Assembly: GCA_044224605.1 (NCBI GenBank)
Contig: JBGAKC010000025.1
Span: 8,709 to 72,708 of the forward strand
From: UBA7672 sp044224605
GTDB taxonomy: Bacteria > Pseudomonadota > Alphaproteobacteria > Caulobacterales > Hyphomonadaceae
Length of the DNA: 64,000 bases
Direction: 5' to 3'
The position numbers and the translations under genes were made by a program. The notes under the pieces were generated by a model. It was not told where the DNA came from. It saw only the letters and a list, made by a program, of their open reading frames with translations, and made no database searches. Below are positions 51,969 to 60,892 of the stretch, one piece after another (positions within the stretch are counted from its first letter, which is position 1; each line of letters opens with the position of its first letter).

Positions 51969-52562
51969 ATGGCGTATGCCACGGACCATATCACCGCCGC
52001 CCTCAAAGCGGCCCGCGAGAAGAAGGCGATCAGCCAGAGGGAGCTGAGCGCCAAGGCGGGCGTGCCCCAAGCGCAGATCTCGCGGCTGGAAAGCGGCGCT
52101 GTCGATATCCGTCTATCGAGCCTTGTGGCGCTGGCAAGAGCGCTCGATCTGGAAGTCGAGCTTGTCCCCCGCAAGGCTGTCTCTGCGGTGGAGACGATCG
52201 TGCGCGCCACGACGAGCGCGGAGCGCCCCATGAGAATCTCGTACAACACGGAGCAAGTGAGCAAGCTCGTGCGCGCGCTGCAAAATCTGGACACGGTGCG
52301 CGTTCCGCCGACCGTGCTGGAGCGCACGCTAAGTCATGCGAGAATGTTGGAACGCTTCCAACCGACAGCCCAGCAGCTGGCGATGATCGAGAGCTTCACC
52401 AAGGAGCTGAAGCGCTCGAAGGCGCTCGACATCGATCCTGGTCTCTTTGCGCAATACGCCAAAGCAATCGAGCATATCCGCAATCAAGTCGTGCATGCAC
52501 CGCCGCCGGCACTGCCTCCCAAACCGGCCTACGCGCTAGACGAGGAGGAAGACGATGCCTGA
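51969..52562 (+). CDS. HipB-type antitoxin with long C-terminal extension
   Basis: The 197-residue protein has an XRE-type helix-turn-helix at about residues 12-66: ITAALKAAREKKAISQRELS and then AKAGVPQAQISRLESGAVDI. Classical HipB has about 90 residues, so roughly 110 extra residues follow, including RTLSHARMLERFQPTAQQLA and an acidic end (DEEEDDA). HipB binds DNA and the HipA kinase to block it. The gene overlaps hipA by eight bases, so the two are coupled. The role of the extension is unknown. Confidence 0.85.
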   Translation: MAYATDHITAALKAAREKKAISQRELSAKAGVPQAQISRLESGAVDIRLSSLVALARALDLEVELVPRKAVSAVETIVRATTSAERPMRISYNTEQVSKLVRALQNLDTVRVPPTVLERTLSHARMLERFQPTAQQLAMIESFTKELKRSKALDIDPGLFAQYAKAIEHIRNQVVHAPPPALPPKPAYALDEEEDDA

Positions 52563-53790
52563 CATCTCAACCCTCAACGTGCTGCTCTACGGCGAGCACA
52601 TCGGAACGATCACATACGTCGGCGGTGAGCGCACACTCTTTGCCTTCACGGAGTCCTACATCAAGGACGCGCAGCGCCCGCTGCTGAGTCTTGGCTTCAA
52701 GGACTCATTCGGCGAGCTCATCACAGAATTTGCGCCCACCAAAGTGAAGCTGCTGCCGTGGTTTTCCAACCTGCTCCCGGAAGGGCATTTGCGCAAATAT
52801 CTGGCCGAGCGCGCCAGGGTCAATCAAACCCGCGAGTTCTTCCTTCTCTGGGTGCTGGGCAAAGACTTGCCGGGCGGGATCACGGTAGAGCCTGCGGACG
52901 GCGAAGCCTGGCCGCCGGAAGCACATGATGGACATGAGCGGCCAGCTGGTAACCCGCGCACCAACGCGCTGCGCTTCTCGCTCGCGGGCGTGCAGCTCAA
53001 ATTCTCGGCCATGGAGAGCGCGCGCAAGGGCCTCACCATTCCTGCCAGAGGTGTGGGCGGTGATTGGATTGTCAAACTTCCCTCGCGCGAATTCGAGGGT
53101 GTGCCCGAGAACGAGTTCTCCATGATGACGCTGGCCAGAAAGCTCGGCATGGACGTGCCCGCGATCCAGCTCATCGATATGAAGGCCATTGAAAACCTAC
53201 CCGAAGGCGCGAATGTGAAAGGCACGCAGGCCTTTGCGATCCAGCGATTTGATCGCCTGCAGAGTGGGCCTGTCCATATTGAGGACTTCGCGCAGATCTT
53301 TGGCCTCTACCCTGATGATAAGTATAAGTTTGCCACGATGCGGCGCGTAGCGCAGGTCATCGGGGTGGAAGGCCAAGAGGCTGACATCGTGGAATTCGTG
53401 CGCCGCCTTGTCTTTAGTGCGCTGATCGGCAATGCGGATATGCATCTGAAGAACTGGTCGATGATCTATCCGGACAAGCGCCGCGCGGCGCTAGCGCCGG
53501 CGTATGACCTTGTCTCGACAACGCCATACATCAAGGATGAGTCAGCGGCGCTCAAAGTCAGCCGCACGGCGCGCTATGATGAATTCACGAAGGATGAGCT
53601 CTCGCACATGGCGGCCAAAGCGCGCCTACCGGAAAAGCTTGTCCTCGATACCGCCGCGCAGACGGTCGCGCTATTTCATGAGCACTGGAAGAAAGAGATG
53701 AAGAACTTGCCGCTTACCAAAGAGGTGATCGCGGCGATCGAGCATCAGCTCAAGATCGTACCACTCGCGAAGGACACCACCAAAAACTAA
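52555..53790 (+). CDS. HipA-family toxin kinase
   Basis: The 411-residue protein has the HipA N-terminal subdomain (LNVLLYGEHIGTITYV, PLLSLGFKDSFGE, FSNLLPEGHLRKYLAERA) and the kinase core: FSLAGVQLKFSAM, GDWIVKLPSREFEGVPENEF, FAIQRFDRL, and the catalytic loop LIGNADMHLKNWSM with its Asp and Asn, then LAPAYDLVSTTPY. HipA proteins phosphorylate glutamyl-tRNA synthetase or related targets and slow growth when free of HipB. All key motifs are present, so it is likely active. Confidence 0.92.
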   Translation: MPDISTLNVLLYGEHIGTITYVGGERTLFAFTESYIKDAQRPLLSLGFKDSFGELITEFAPTKVKLLPWFSNLLPEGHLRKYLAERARVNQTREFFLLWVLGKDLPGGITVEPADGEAWPPEAHDGHERPAGNPRTNALRFSLAGVQLKFSAMESARKGLTIPARGVGGDWIVKLPSREFEGVPENEFSMMTLARKLGMDVPAIQLIDMKAIENLPEGANVKGTQAFAIQRFDRLQSGPVHIEDFAQIFGLYPDDKYKFATMRRVAQVIGVEGQEADIVEFVRRLVFSALIGNADMHLKNWSMIYPDKRRAALAPAYDLVSTTPYIKDESAALKVSRTARYDEFTKDELSHMAAKARLPEKLVLDTAAQTVALFHEHWKKEMKNLPLTKEVIAAIEHQLKIVPLAKDTTKN

Positions 53791-53803
53791 GCCGCTTCGG
53801 GGG

Positions 53804-54418
53804 ATGCGTGATTTTTGGAACAACGACATACTCGAAGACACATCCGGCCTCGACATCATTTGTGTGAGCGCGCTTGATCAGGGCATCGAGGCCAATCTGG
53901 TGAACGGCGTCACGACGGTGTCTGCGCGCGGGCGCTACTTCTCGATTCTGCCTTGGGCGATCGGCCCGTACTACAAGATGGCCGCTGGCCAATGCACGGC
54001 TAGTGGCCTCTATGGCTTTCTCACGCGCATGGAGTTTTTGATCAACGCCGCATGCGATGCGGACAAGAAGCGCGCAGGCGGCGCGATCCTGGGCAGCAAT
54101 GTCTATATCGAGGCCATGCGCAAGATCCGCAGCGGAGAGCGCGTGCCGCTTCCGCAGAACGCAACCGGCAGCCGTATTCTCAACGTGTATTTGAACCCTT
54201 GCAAGACGGTGGGGCTCCTCGATGACGGGACGAGCGCTGAGGGTATCCCCTACCGCCTCACCGAGCGCGGCAAAGACCTCCATCAAGCGCGCGCCAGCTT
54301 GCTGGAGGGATCGGCGCTCAATGATCTGCTCTCTAGCGGCGCAGGCGATATTGATTCCACTATCGCAGCTAGCGCTGTAACCACCTTCTCGCTCGGCGCA
54401 CTCACGCCAGACATGTAA
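53804..54418 (+). CDS. protein of unknown family, 5' part of a broken gene
   Basis: The 204-residue ORF starts MRDFWNNDILEDTSGLD, 13 bp after the hipA stop. Its sequence has ARGRYFSILPWAIGPYY, SGLYGFLTRMEFLINAAC, ILNVYLNPCKTVGLLDDG and IPYRLTERGKDLHQARASLL. I cannot place it in a named family, but the RGRYFSxLPWA pattern recalls large uncharacterised proteins found near defence genes. The frame continues past its TAA with protein-like sequence, so the present stop appears to be a mutation that shortened a longer gene. Confidence 0.55.
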   Translation: MRDFWNNDILEDTSGLDIICVSALDQGIEANLVNGVTTVSARGRYFSILPWAIGPYYKMAAGQCTASGLYGFLTRMEFLINAACDADKKRAGGAILGSNVYIEAMRKIRSGERVPLPQNATGSRILNVYLNPCKTVGLLDDGTSAEGIPYRLTERGKDLHQARASLLEGSALNDLLSSGAGDIDSTIAASAVTTFSLGALTPDM

Positions 54419-54680
54419 GAGGCGAAGCTCCTGCGCGCCGCTTTCTCAACGCCATGGCAAGGTGCGCGTCAGGAGCTCGTGAACGAGCGCTATCAGAAAT
54501 TCGACCAGACGATCGCTTGGATCGAGAGCCTTGCGGAGAACAAACCTGCGAGCGCGAATGTCATGCTCGCAACGAACTTGGAGGCCTGCACGCTTGGAAA
54601 CTCTGGACGTCTGGCGACGACACGCACAAGCGATTGCTGCTGCGACCCGCTTTTTCGAAGAGGGTCGAATGGGTTTTGCA
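54419..54680 (+). pseudogene. disconnected 3' part of the unknown gene
   Basis: In the same frame as the preceding ORF, beyond TAA, the reading is EAKLLRAAFSTPWQGARQEL and RYQKFDQTIAWIESLAENKP followed by SANVMLATNLEA. Near 54590 the sensible reading moves to another frame, LETLDVWRRHAQAIAAATRF and FEEG. After about 54680 no protein-like sequence remains before the tRNA. One stop and one frameshift thus separate this tail from its gene. Confidence 0.55.
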
Positions 54681-54754
54681 AGAAGGTGTTCGAACCGCAG
54701 AATTAGCGTTGCCCTTTCGAGTTTTAGCTAACTTCTCATGTGGGGAAAAGGCGG

Positions 54755-54830
<76 letters not shown>

Positions 54831-54971
54831 ACTTCCGTGGACCGGGCTCCGTGTCACGCGACCCGGCCCCGATTTGGGAGCGCGTTGCTTATACTGCTGA
54901 CCCCCGCTGATCAAGCGGAGAAAAGCGCTAAGTGTTTCAGGGGCCTGTGAGGTTGGGGCCTGTGAGCAGCC

Positions 54972-55454
54972 TCAGGCCGCGTCGACCGTCTTGTCGGGCG
55001 ACAGGACGGCCAGCACGGCCTCTTCCGTCTGGGCCTGGCGCAGGGCGGCGCGGATGCGCTCCTGGCGGAATACCCGGGCGACGCGCGCCAGCGCCCGCAG
55101 GTGATCGGCCCCCGCGTCGGTTGGCGCCAGAAGCATGAACACCAGATCGGCCGGGCGCTCGTCGATCGCCTCGAAATCGGCCGGTTCCATCAGGCGGGCA
55201 AAGCCGCCGACAGGCCGGATGAGGCTGTCGATCCGGGCGTGCGGTATGGCGACGCCCTCGCCCACCCCGGTCGAACCGAGACGCTCGCGCTCCAGCACGG
55301 CCTCGTGGACCTGCCGGACGCTAAGGCCCAGCGCGGCGGCCATGACGCCGGACATTTCGGCCAGGACCTGTTTTCGGCCCTTCCAGCGCGCCCGCGCCGT
55401 AACTGCATTGGGAAGCAGAAGATCGCCAAGGCTGGTGATGATGGGAGCGTTCAT
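54972..55454 (-). CDS. ptsN: PTS nitrogen regulatory IIA protein
   Basis: From the ATG at 55454 (MNAPIITSLGDLL) the protein has 160 residues. The phosphorylatable His is in GEGVAIPHARIDSL, and the family segments LLAPTDAGADHLRALARVAR and VFRQERIRAALRQA follow. EIIA-Ntr is phosphorylated by the PTS-Ntr chain and regulates potassium uptake, nitrogen responses and, in Caulobacter, (p)ppGpp levels. It is the last gene of the lpt-rpoN-hpf-ptsN series. Confidence 0.93.
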   Translation of the reverse strand: MNAPIITSLGDLLLPNAVTARARWKGRKQVLAEMSGVMAAALGLSVRQVHEAVLERERLGSTGVGEGVAIPHARIDSLIRPVGGFARLMEPADFEAIDERPADLVFMLLAPTDAGADHLRALARVARVFRQERIRAALRQAQTEEAVLAVLSPDKTVDAA

Positions 55455-55622
55455 CAGCGGCCCCCCCACGGTGGAACAAACCGTACTGTCATTACTCTAC
55501 CAGATCCCCCCGGAAGGGACGCCCCGAAGCCGTTGAGAAGAACCATAGCGCAACAACTCGCGACGACGCCAACCGGCGCTAACGCCACTGACCAAACACC
55601 TGCAAAAAGTTCGCCGCGTTTG

Positions 55623-56225
55623 TCAGCCGTCTCGCCCGGGGTCAACCCAGCCGACATTACCGTCGGGCCGGCGATAGACCATGTTCAGCCGGCCGTGGGC
55701 CGCATTGCGGAACATGACTGCCGGAGAATCGGCCAGTTCGAGCTGCATGACCGCCATCGAAACGGTCATTGTCCGGATCGCCATGTCCGATTCCGCGACA
55801 ATGGCCGGGGAATTCCCGGCGTTGCCGTCCAGCCCTGAATCGATGCCCGGCGCGTCATCCGGCTCGTCGGTTTCATCACGCGTGAGAATGATCCGTTCGG
55901 AGGCGACTTCCGAGACGCTGGTCTCCTTGGCGCGATGGTCTCGCAGCCGGTTCTTGTAGCGCCGTATGCGCTTCTCGATCTTGTTGAGCGCTTCTTCGAA
56001 GGCCTGGTAACCATCATCGCCCTCCCCATGCGCCTGCAGCGTCACGCCCGAAGGCAGGTGGATCGAGCAATCGACGCTGAAGCCCCAGCCCGGTTTCGAT
56101 ACGGTGACGAACGCTTCGCCGGTGCGATTGAAGTATTTCGAGACCCGCGATTCAAGTCCGTAAGATATCCTCTCCTGCAATGCCGCGCCGACTTCGAGTT
56201 TCTTGCCTGCGATCTGGACCTGCAA
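55623..56225 (-). CDS. hpf: long-form ribosome hibernation-promoting factor
   Basis: The protein has 200 residues from a TTG at 56225, preceded by AAGGAG. The N-terminal RaiA/HPF domain reads MQVQIAGKKLEVGAALQERI, with HGEGDDGYQAFEEALNKIEK after it. The C-terminal dimerisation domain, VMQLELADSPAVMFRNAAHG followed by RLNMVYRRPDGNVGWVDP, makes this the long form that dimerises 70S ribosomes into 100S particles in stationary phase. Confidence 0.93.
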   Translation of the reverse strand: MQVQIAGKKLEVGAALQERISYGLESRVSKYFNRTGEAFVTVSKPGWGFSVDCSIHLPSGVTLQAHGEGDDGYQAFEEALNKIEKRIRRYKNRLRDHRAKETSVSEVASERIILTRDETDEPDDAPGIDSGLDGNAGNSPAIVAESDMAIRTMTVSMAVMQLELADSPAVMFRNAAHGRLNMVYRRPDGNVGWVDPGRDG

Positions 56226-56339
56226 CAGGAGGCTCCTTGCTTCTGGACCCTCACGGCACGCGCGAGGATCGCTACCCCGACCTCTCCTTCTAACTTTGGG
56301 ATTGCAGGCTCAGAAGGTCAACGGCGGAAACGCCGAAGA

Positions 56340-57845
56340 TCAGGCCCCAGATGCGAATATACGCCGGCGTTCCACGGAGGAGGGAATCCGCAGGGACTCC
56401 CGGTACTTGGCGACCGTGCGCCGAGCGATATCGATGCCAAAGGCGCGCAAACGCTCGACGATCTGATCGTCGGACAGCACGGCGTCCTTGTTTTCCGCAT
56501 CGATCATTTCCTTGATGCGGTGCCGCACGGCTTCGGCGGAGTGGGATTCTCCTCCCTGCACGGACGGAATTGACGCGGAGAAGAAGTATTTCAGCTCGAA
56601 CACGCCACGCGGTGTTGCAACATACTTGTTCGACGTAACCCGGCTTACAGTCGACTCATGCATCTCGACGGCGTCGGCCACCGTCTTGAGATTGAGAGGA
56701 CGAAGCGCTCGCACGCCCGAAACGAAGAAACCGTCCTGCTGACGCACGATTTCGGAAGAGACCTTGAGGATCGTGCGGGCGCGCTGGTCGAGCGACTTGA
56801 TCAGCCAGTTGGCGTTGGCCTGGCATTCGGAGAGGAACGCCTTGTCCTCTTCGGTGCGTGAGAGGCCGGAGACCTCGGCATAGTAGGTGCGATCCAGCAG
56901 CACACGCGGCAGCGTGTCGGCATTGAGTTCGACAGCATACGTGCCGTTCGGCATTTCACGGACGAACACATCCGGGGTGATGGAGGGGGCGGCCTCGCCT
57001 GCGAAGGCGGCGCCCGGGCGCGGTGTCAGCGTGCGCAGCTCGGCGAGCATGTCGACCACGTCTTCCTGGTCGACGCCGCAAAGTTCGGCGAGGCGCTTGA
57101 AGTCGCGCTTGGCGGCCAGCTCGAGATTTTCCATCAACTTCTGCATCGCCGGATCGAAGCGGTCACGCTCGATCAGCTGCAAAGACAGGCATTCCTGGAC
57201 GTTGCGCGCCATGATGCCGGTCGGCTCGAAACCCTGGCAGGTCTTGAGCACTGCCTCGACATCCTCGAATTCGACGCCAAGCGTTGCGGCAACCTCGTGG
57301 AGGTCGGCGCGCATGAAGCCGGCCTCGTCGGTTTCCTCAATCAGGCGCGAGGCGATCAGGCGGTCGCTCTCTATGAGGCCGGTGATCTGGAGCTGTTCGT
57401 CGAGATGGTCGCGGAGGGTCTTCTCTTCTCCGGTGATCGCTTCAAGATCGAAGTCTTCGGAGCGCTGCTTGCCCGAGCCGGCTTTCGACCAGTCGAGCTG
57501 AGCGGAGGGCCCACCCTGTGTTCCAGGATCGCCGCCGCCGTCGGAGGCGCTCTCGGCCTCATAGACATCCTCCGATCGGGCATCGAGATCATTGGACGCC
57601 TTCGAGGCGCCGTCGGCCTCGTCCAGACGCATCTCTTCGCGTTTTTCGGAGACCTTCTCTGTCGCCTCGCCATCCACGCTATCGCCCTCGGCGCGCGTTA
57701 GCAGCGGGTTCCGCTCGATCTCGGTCTCGACGTATTCGGCAAGTTCGACGTTGGAGAGCTGGAGCAGCTTGATCGCCTGCTGCAGTTGCGGCGTCATGAC
57801 GAGGGACTGGCCCTGTCTCAGCTGCAACTTATGCGCAAGCGCCAC
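56340..57845 (-). CDS. rpoN: RNA polymerase sigma-54 factor
   Basis: A GTG at 57845 with GGGAGG upstream gives 501 residues starting MALAHKLQLRQGQSLVMTPQ. The N-terminal region I continues LQQAIKLLQLSNVELAEYV. An acidic linker follows (residues about 50-130). The core-binding domain and the DNA-binding RpoN box ARRTVAKYRESLRIPSS close the protein. Sigma-54 needs an enhancer-binding ATPase and often IHF. It serves nitrogen metabolism and flagellar genes in this group. Confidence 0.95.
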   Translation of the reverse strand: MALAHKLQLRQGQSLVMTPQLQQAIKLLQLSNVELAEYVETEIERNPLLTRAEGDSVDGEATEKVSEKREEMRLDEADGASKASNDLDARSEDVYEAESASDGGGDPGTQGGPSAQLDWSKAGSGKQRSEDFDLEAITGEEKTLRDHLDEQLQITGLIESDRLIASRLIEETDEAGFMRADLHEVAATLGVEFEDVEAVLKTCQGFEPTGIMARNVQECLSLQLIERDRFDPAMQKLMENLELAAKRDFKRLAELCGVDQEDVVDMLAELRTLTPRPGAAFAGEAAPSITPDVFVREMPNGTYAVELNADTLPRVLLDRTYYAEVSGLSRTEEDKAFLSECQANANWLIKSLDQRARTILKVSSEIVRQQDGFFVSGVRALRPLNLKTVADAVEMHESTVSRVTSNKYVATPRGVFELKYFFSASIPSVQGGESHSAEAVRHRIKEMIDAENKDAVLSDDQIVERLRAFGIDIARRTVAKYRESLRIPSSVERRRIFASGA

Positions 57846-58114
57846 GCCTACCTCCCGGAGCCGTTGTCCGGGAAACCCCGGCCGGCTGACATCATCCAAG
57901 CCGGGGTCATATTAACCGACCGGTATTAAAATTGCATAATCAGCGCATCACACATTTTCCGCGCTGAAAAGTCTGCATTTTTCGAGAGTCGGGCTTGCGC
58001 ACCTGGCGTGCGTGGCAAATGCCCGCGCGAACGTAAACGCCGCCCCGTCCCGTGTTAATGAGATCACCTGCACGCGCCTGCCCGGACAGCGCCACAAGCT
58101 TGCGAGACAGCCGG

Positions 58115-58882
58115 CTACTGGAAGCGCGCGCCGAGATAGACGCGGCGCACATCCTCGTTGGTGAGGACATCTTTCGGGGCGCCCTCGAACAAGACTTTGC
58201 CGTCATAGATGATCGAGGCCCGGTCGACGATTTCCAGGGTTTCGCGGACCTGGTGGTCGGTGATGAGGACGCCCAGACCCCTGCCCTTCAGATAGCGGAC
58301 GAGGTCGGAAATGTCCGATACAGCCAAAGGGTCGATGCCGGTGAAGGGTTCGTCCAGCAGCATGAAGTTGGGCCGGGACGCCAGCGCGCGGGCAATCTCA
58401 ACCCGGCGGCGCTCCCCGCCCGACAGGGAGTTTGCGTTCTGCTTGGCGAGGCGGCTGATCTGCAGCTCCTCCAGCAGCGATTCGGTGAGCTCCCTGCGCT
58501 TGGCGCGACTGTCTTCGGTGAGCTCAGCGACGGACATTACATTGTCCCACACGCTCATGCCGCGGAAGATCGAGTTCTCCTGCGGCAGATAACCGACCCC
58601 GAGCCGCGCACGCTGATACATGGGCAACGTCGTCACATCGGCGCCGTCGATCGCGACGCGGCCGCCATCAGCGGTGATAAGGCCCATGATCATGTAGAAG
58701 CAGGTCGTCTTGCCCGCCCCGTTCGGCCCCAGCAGGCCAACGATCTCGCCGCGCCGCAGGTGAAGGCTCACATCCTTCACCACCTGCCGGCTCTTGAAGG
58801 ATTTGGCGAGGTTGTCCGCGCGCAGGCCGTCGCGATCGTCGGCCTCATAGGCGATGGAAGTGGTGTCGGTGCGGGTGTCCAT
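58115..58882 (-). CDS. lptB: LPS export ABC transporter ATPase LptB
   Basis: The 255-residue protein has Walker A GLLGPNGAGKTTCFYMIMGL, the Q-loop region YLPQENSIFRGMSVWDN, the signature LSGGERRRVEIARALASRP, Walker B FMLLDEPFTGIDPLAV, and the switch His (ITDHQVRETL). LptB powers LPS extraction from the inner membrane with LptF and LptG. It lies 7 bp downstream of lptA and 270 bp from the rpoN start. Confidence 0.95.
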   Translation of the reverse strand: MDTRTDTTSIAYEADDRDGLRADNLAKSFKSRQVVKDVSLHLRRGEIVGLLGPNGAGKTTCFYMIMGLITADGGRVAIDGADVTTLPMYQRARLGVGYLPQENSIFRGMSVWDNVMSVAELTEDSRAKRRELTESLLEELQISRLAKQNANSLSGGERRRVEIARALASRPNFMLLDEPFTGIDPLAVSDISDLVRYLKGRGLGVLITDHQVRETLEIVDRASIIYDGKVLFEGAPKDVLTNEDVRRVYLGARFQ

Positions 58883-58889
58883 CGCTCCC

Positions 58890-59453
58890 TCAGTTCGGCG
58901 AGGAGGCCGGCGGGGTCCCGGTGGCCGGGTCCTTCTTCGCCGGTGTGAAGATGGACGTGACGCGATTGGTCCCCGCCGTGATCACGGAGCGACCCTCGCC
59001 GACCTTGTAGACGACCTTGGTGCCGCGCACGACGCCTTCGGCGCCGCGCGAGAGGATGACATCGCCCGTGATGGTGATGGTGTCGCTGGGATAGTCGTAC
59101 TCCGCACGATCGCCGCGGATCTTCACGTCCGGCGCCGTGTAGTAGACATTGCCTTCGGCAATCAGCTGCTCCATCGCCTCGCATGTCACCTCGCCTTTGG
59201 ATCCGGCGGCGGGCTTTGATTTCGTGCAGATGACGGTGAGCTTGTCGGTGGTGATGCGGCTGTCGGACTGCGTGGCGACAACGCTGCCGGTGTAGACCCC
59301 GCGCCCCTCATTCTGCAGATACTCGAAATTGTCCGCCCCCACCTCAATCGGAGCGTCGCCGCGGCCGATCTGGGCGATCGCGGGTGAAGCCTGCAGCATC
59401 GCGGCGAGAAGGCCGGATGCGAGAAGCGAAATACGTGACCAGCTCATCACCAT
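58890..59453 (-). CDS. lptA: LPS transport periplasmic protein LptA
   Basis: From the ATG at 59453 the protein has 187 residues. It has a signal peptide, SLLASGLLAAMLQASPAIAQ, followed by the OstA-like repeats IEVGADNFEYLQNEGRGVYT and IRGDRAEYDYPSDTITITGD. LptA forms the bridge that carries LPS across the periplasm. Several start codons at 59447-59456 are possible. It follows the lptC stop closely, and its C-terminus is a Pro/Thr-rich tail. Confidence 0.88.
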   Translation of the reverse strand: MVMSWSRISLLASGLLAAMLQASPAIAQIGRGDAPIEVGADNFEYLQNEGRGVYTGSVVATQSDSRITTDKLTVICTKSKPAAGSKGEVTCEAMEQLIAEGNVYYTAPDVKIRGDRAEYDYPSDTITITGDVILSRGAEGVVRGTKVVYKVGEGRSVITAGTNRVTSIFTPAKKDPATGTPPASSPN

Positions 59454-59457
59454 CATC

Positions 59458-60120
59458 CTATCTGCCGCCGCCCGCAGGATCGCCGCGTTTCTTCTTGGCC
59501 TGGAAACGTGTCCAAACATTGCCCTTGAGGACAATCCGGTTCCCGTTGTCGAGCACCTCATACGCATCAGCCCGGGCCTCGCCAATGGGGCCGACGCCGT
59601 TAAGCGGCTCCTGGCCCTCGACCCGGTTATCCTTCACGAACATGCGGGTCTTCTGGGAGGTAAAGGTATAGCCGCCCGCGTCCGTCATCACGACATCGCC
59701 CACGAGATCCAGCACTTCGGCGTCCGCATTCCAGACGCCCTCGCGGGCCTGGACGACAGTCGAGGCGGCGTCCTCGAGGCGGGGATTGACAAGATCGACC
59801 AGCGAGACGTTTTCGCGGCGGCGACGGGCGGTTTCGGCCGTCAGGCTGTAGGGCCGGTCGTTGGCGTCGAAACCCTCGAAGCGCGGGGCCAGCACGGTGA
59901 CGCTGAGCCCGGTCGGCGGCGCGCCAGAGCCCTGTTCACGCAAGGTGCTCTCGATCACGGTCCCAAGCAGCCATCCGGCCGACAGCACTGCGCCGATCGT
60001 GAAGAGCAGACGCAGGATGTGCACCAGCGCCGTACGCTGACGCGCCTCCCTCAGCGAGGTGGCGCGCCGCGGGCCCCAGATCTCCATCGACTGATGCGCG
60101 TGAGCGGCGGCTGAATTCAT
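59458..60120 (-). CDS. lptC: LPS export protein LptC
   Basis: The 220-residue protein has an N-terminal membrane anchor (about residues 32-52, HILRLLFTIGAVLSAGWLLG) and a periplasmic OstA-like domain, APRFEGFDANDRPYSLTAE with DLVGDVVMTDAGGYTFTSQ and LKGNVWTRFQAKKKRG. LptC takes LPS from LptBFG and passes it to LptA. It is the first lpt gene of the operon, downstream of rnd. Confidence 0.88.
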   Translation of the reverse strand: MNSAAAHAHQSMEIWGPRRATSLREARQRTALVHILRLLFTIGAVLSAGWLLGTVIESTLREQGSGAPPTGLSVTVLAPRFEGFDANDRPYSLTAETARRRRENVSLVDLVNPRLEDAASTVVQAREGVWNADAEVLDLVGDVVMTDAGGYTFTSQKTRMFVKDNRVEGQEPLNGVGPIGEARADAYEVLDNGNRIVLKGNVWTRFQAKKKRGDPAGGGR

Positions 60121-60197
60121 GTGCTCAAGCTAGGACGGGAAAACACGTGAAGGAACCGGCTCGCGCCGGTGAGACACATGAAAACGGCCCTATTTCG

Positions 60198-60812
60198 TCA
60201 GGTATGTGCAAAAATGTCCTGCTCGGCCCAGCCGGACAGGTCGAGGGCCGCCCGGACAGGCAGGAAGTCGAAGCAGGCCTGGGCCAGTTCCGTCCGGCCC
60301 TCACGGGCCAGCATGACGTCCAGTTTCGCCTTGAGCTCGTGCAGGTGCATGACGTCGGAAGCCGCATAGGCCAGTTGCGCATCCGAGAGCTTGTCGGCGC
60401 CCCAGTCAGAGCTCTGCTGCGCCTTGGACATGTCGAGGCCGAGAAGTTCGCGCGCGATCTCCTTCAGCGAATGACGGTCCGTGTAGGTGCGAGCAAGACG
60501 CGAGGCAATCTTGGTGCAGTAGACCGGGAAGCATGGCGCTCCCAGCCATTGCTGGATCATGCCGAGGTCGAAACGCGCGAAATGGAAGATCTTGAGGATG
60601 CGCGGATTGGACACCAGCGCCTTGAGGTTCGGGCAATCATAGTCCGGCCGCTTGAGCCGGACGACATGCGCATCGCCCTTCCCGTCCGAGAGCTGCACGA
60701 CGCACAGCGCATCGCGGAACGGGTTCAAGCCCATCGTCTCCGTGTCGATGGCCACGGAGCCCTCGAACTTCACATGGGCCGGAAGGTCCCCCTCATGGTG
60801 GTGGATAGCCAT
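60198..60812 (-). CDS. rnd: ribonuclease D (3'-5' exonuclease)
   Basis: From the ATG at 60812 (MAIHHHEGDLP) the protein has 204 residues. The DEDDy exonuclease motifs are VAIDTETMGLNPFRDAL, KIFHFARFDLGMI and the AYAASDVMHLHELKAKL segment with the catalytic Tyr. It is a short alphaproteobacterial form without the C-terminal HRDC domains of E. coli RNase D. It trims tRNA and other RNA 3' ends. It lies directly upstream of lptC on the same strand, as is usual. Confidence 0.9.
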   Translation of the reverse strand: MAIHHHEGDLPAHVKFEGSVAIDTETMGLNPFRDALCVVQLSDGKGDAHVVRLKRPDYDCPNLKALVSNPRILKIFHFARFDLGMIQQWLGAPCFPVYCTKIASRLARTYTDRHSLKEIARELLGLDMSKAQQSSDWGADKLSDAQLAYAASDVMHLHELKAKLDVMLAREGRTELAQACFDFLPVRAALDLSGWAEQDIFAHT

Positions 60813-60892
60813 AGAACGCCTCGCTTGTCTCACCCGAGCAATGGCGGGAAACGCAACGAAAGACAACCCGGCGGGCGCGAACCCGCCTGCGG

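Larger units (their letters stand above)
50623..54754. mobile_element. remnant of a mobilizable/integrative island ending at tRNA-Ala
   Basis: Between the FYDLN terminator and the 3' end of tRNA-Ala(GGC) lie a broken mobC, a broken relaxase gene, a hipBA toxin-antitoxin pair and a broken gene of unknown family. All are accessory functions in a region that in related genomes is short. Integrative elements commonly insert in tRNA 3' ends, which fits the right boundary. I found no integrase gene, and no clear copy of the tRNA end at the left side, so the borders are inferred. Confidence 0.55.
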
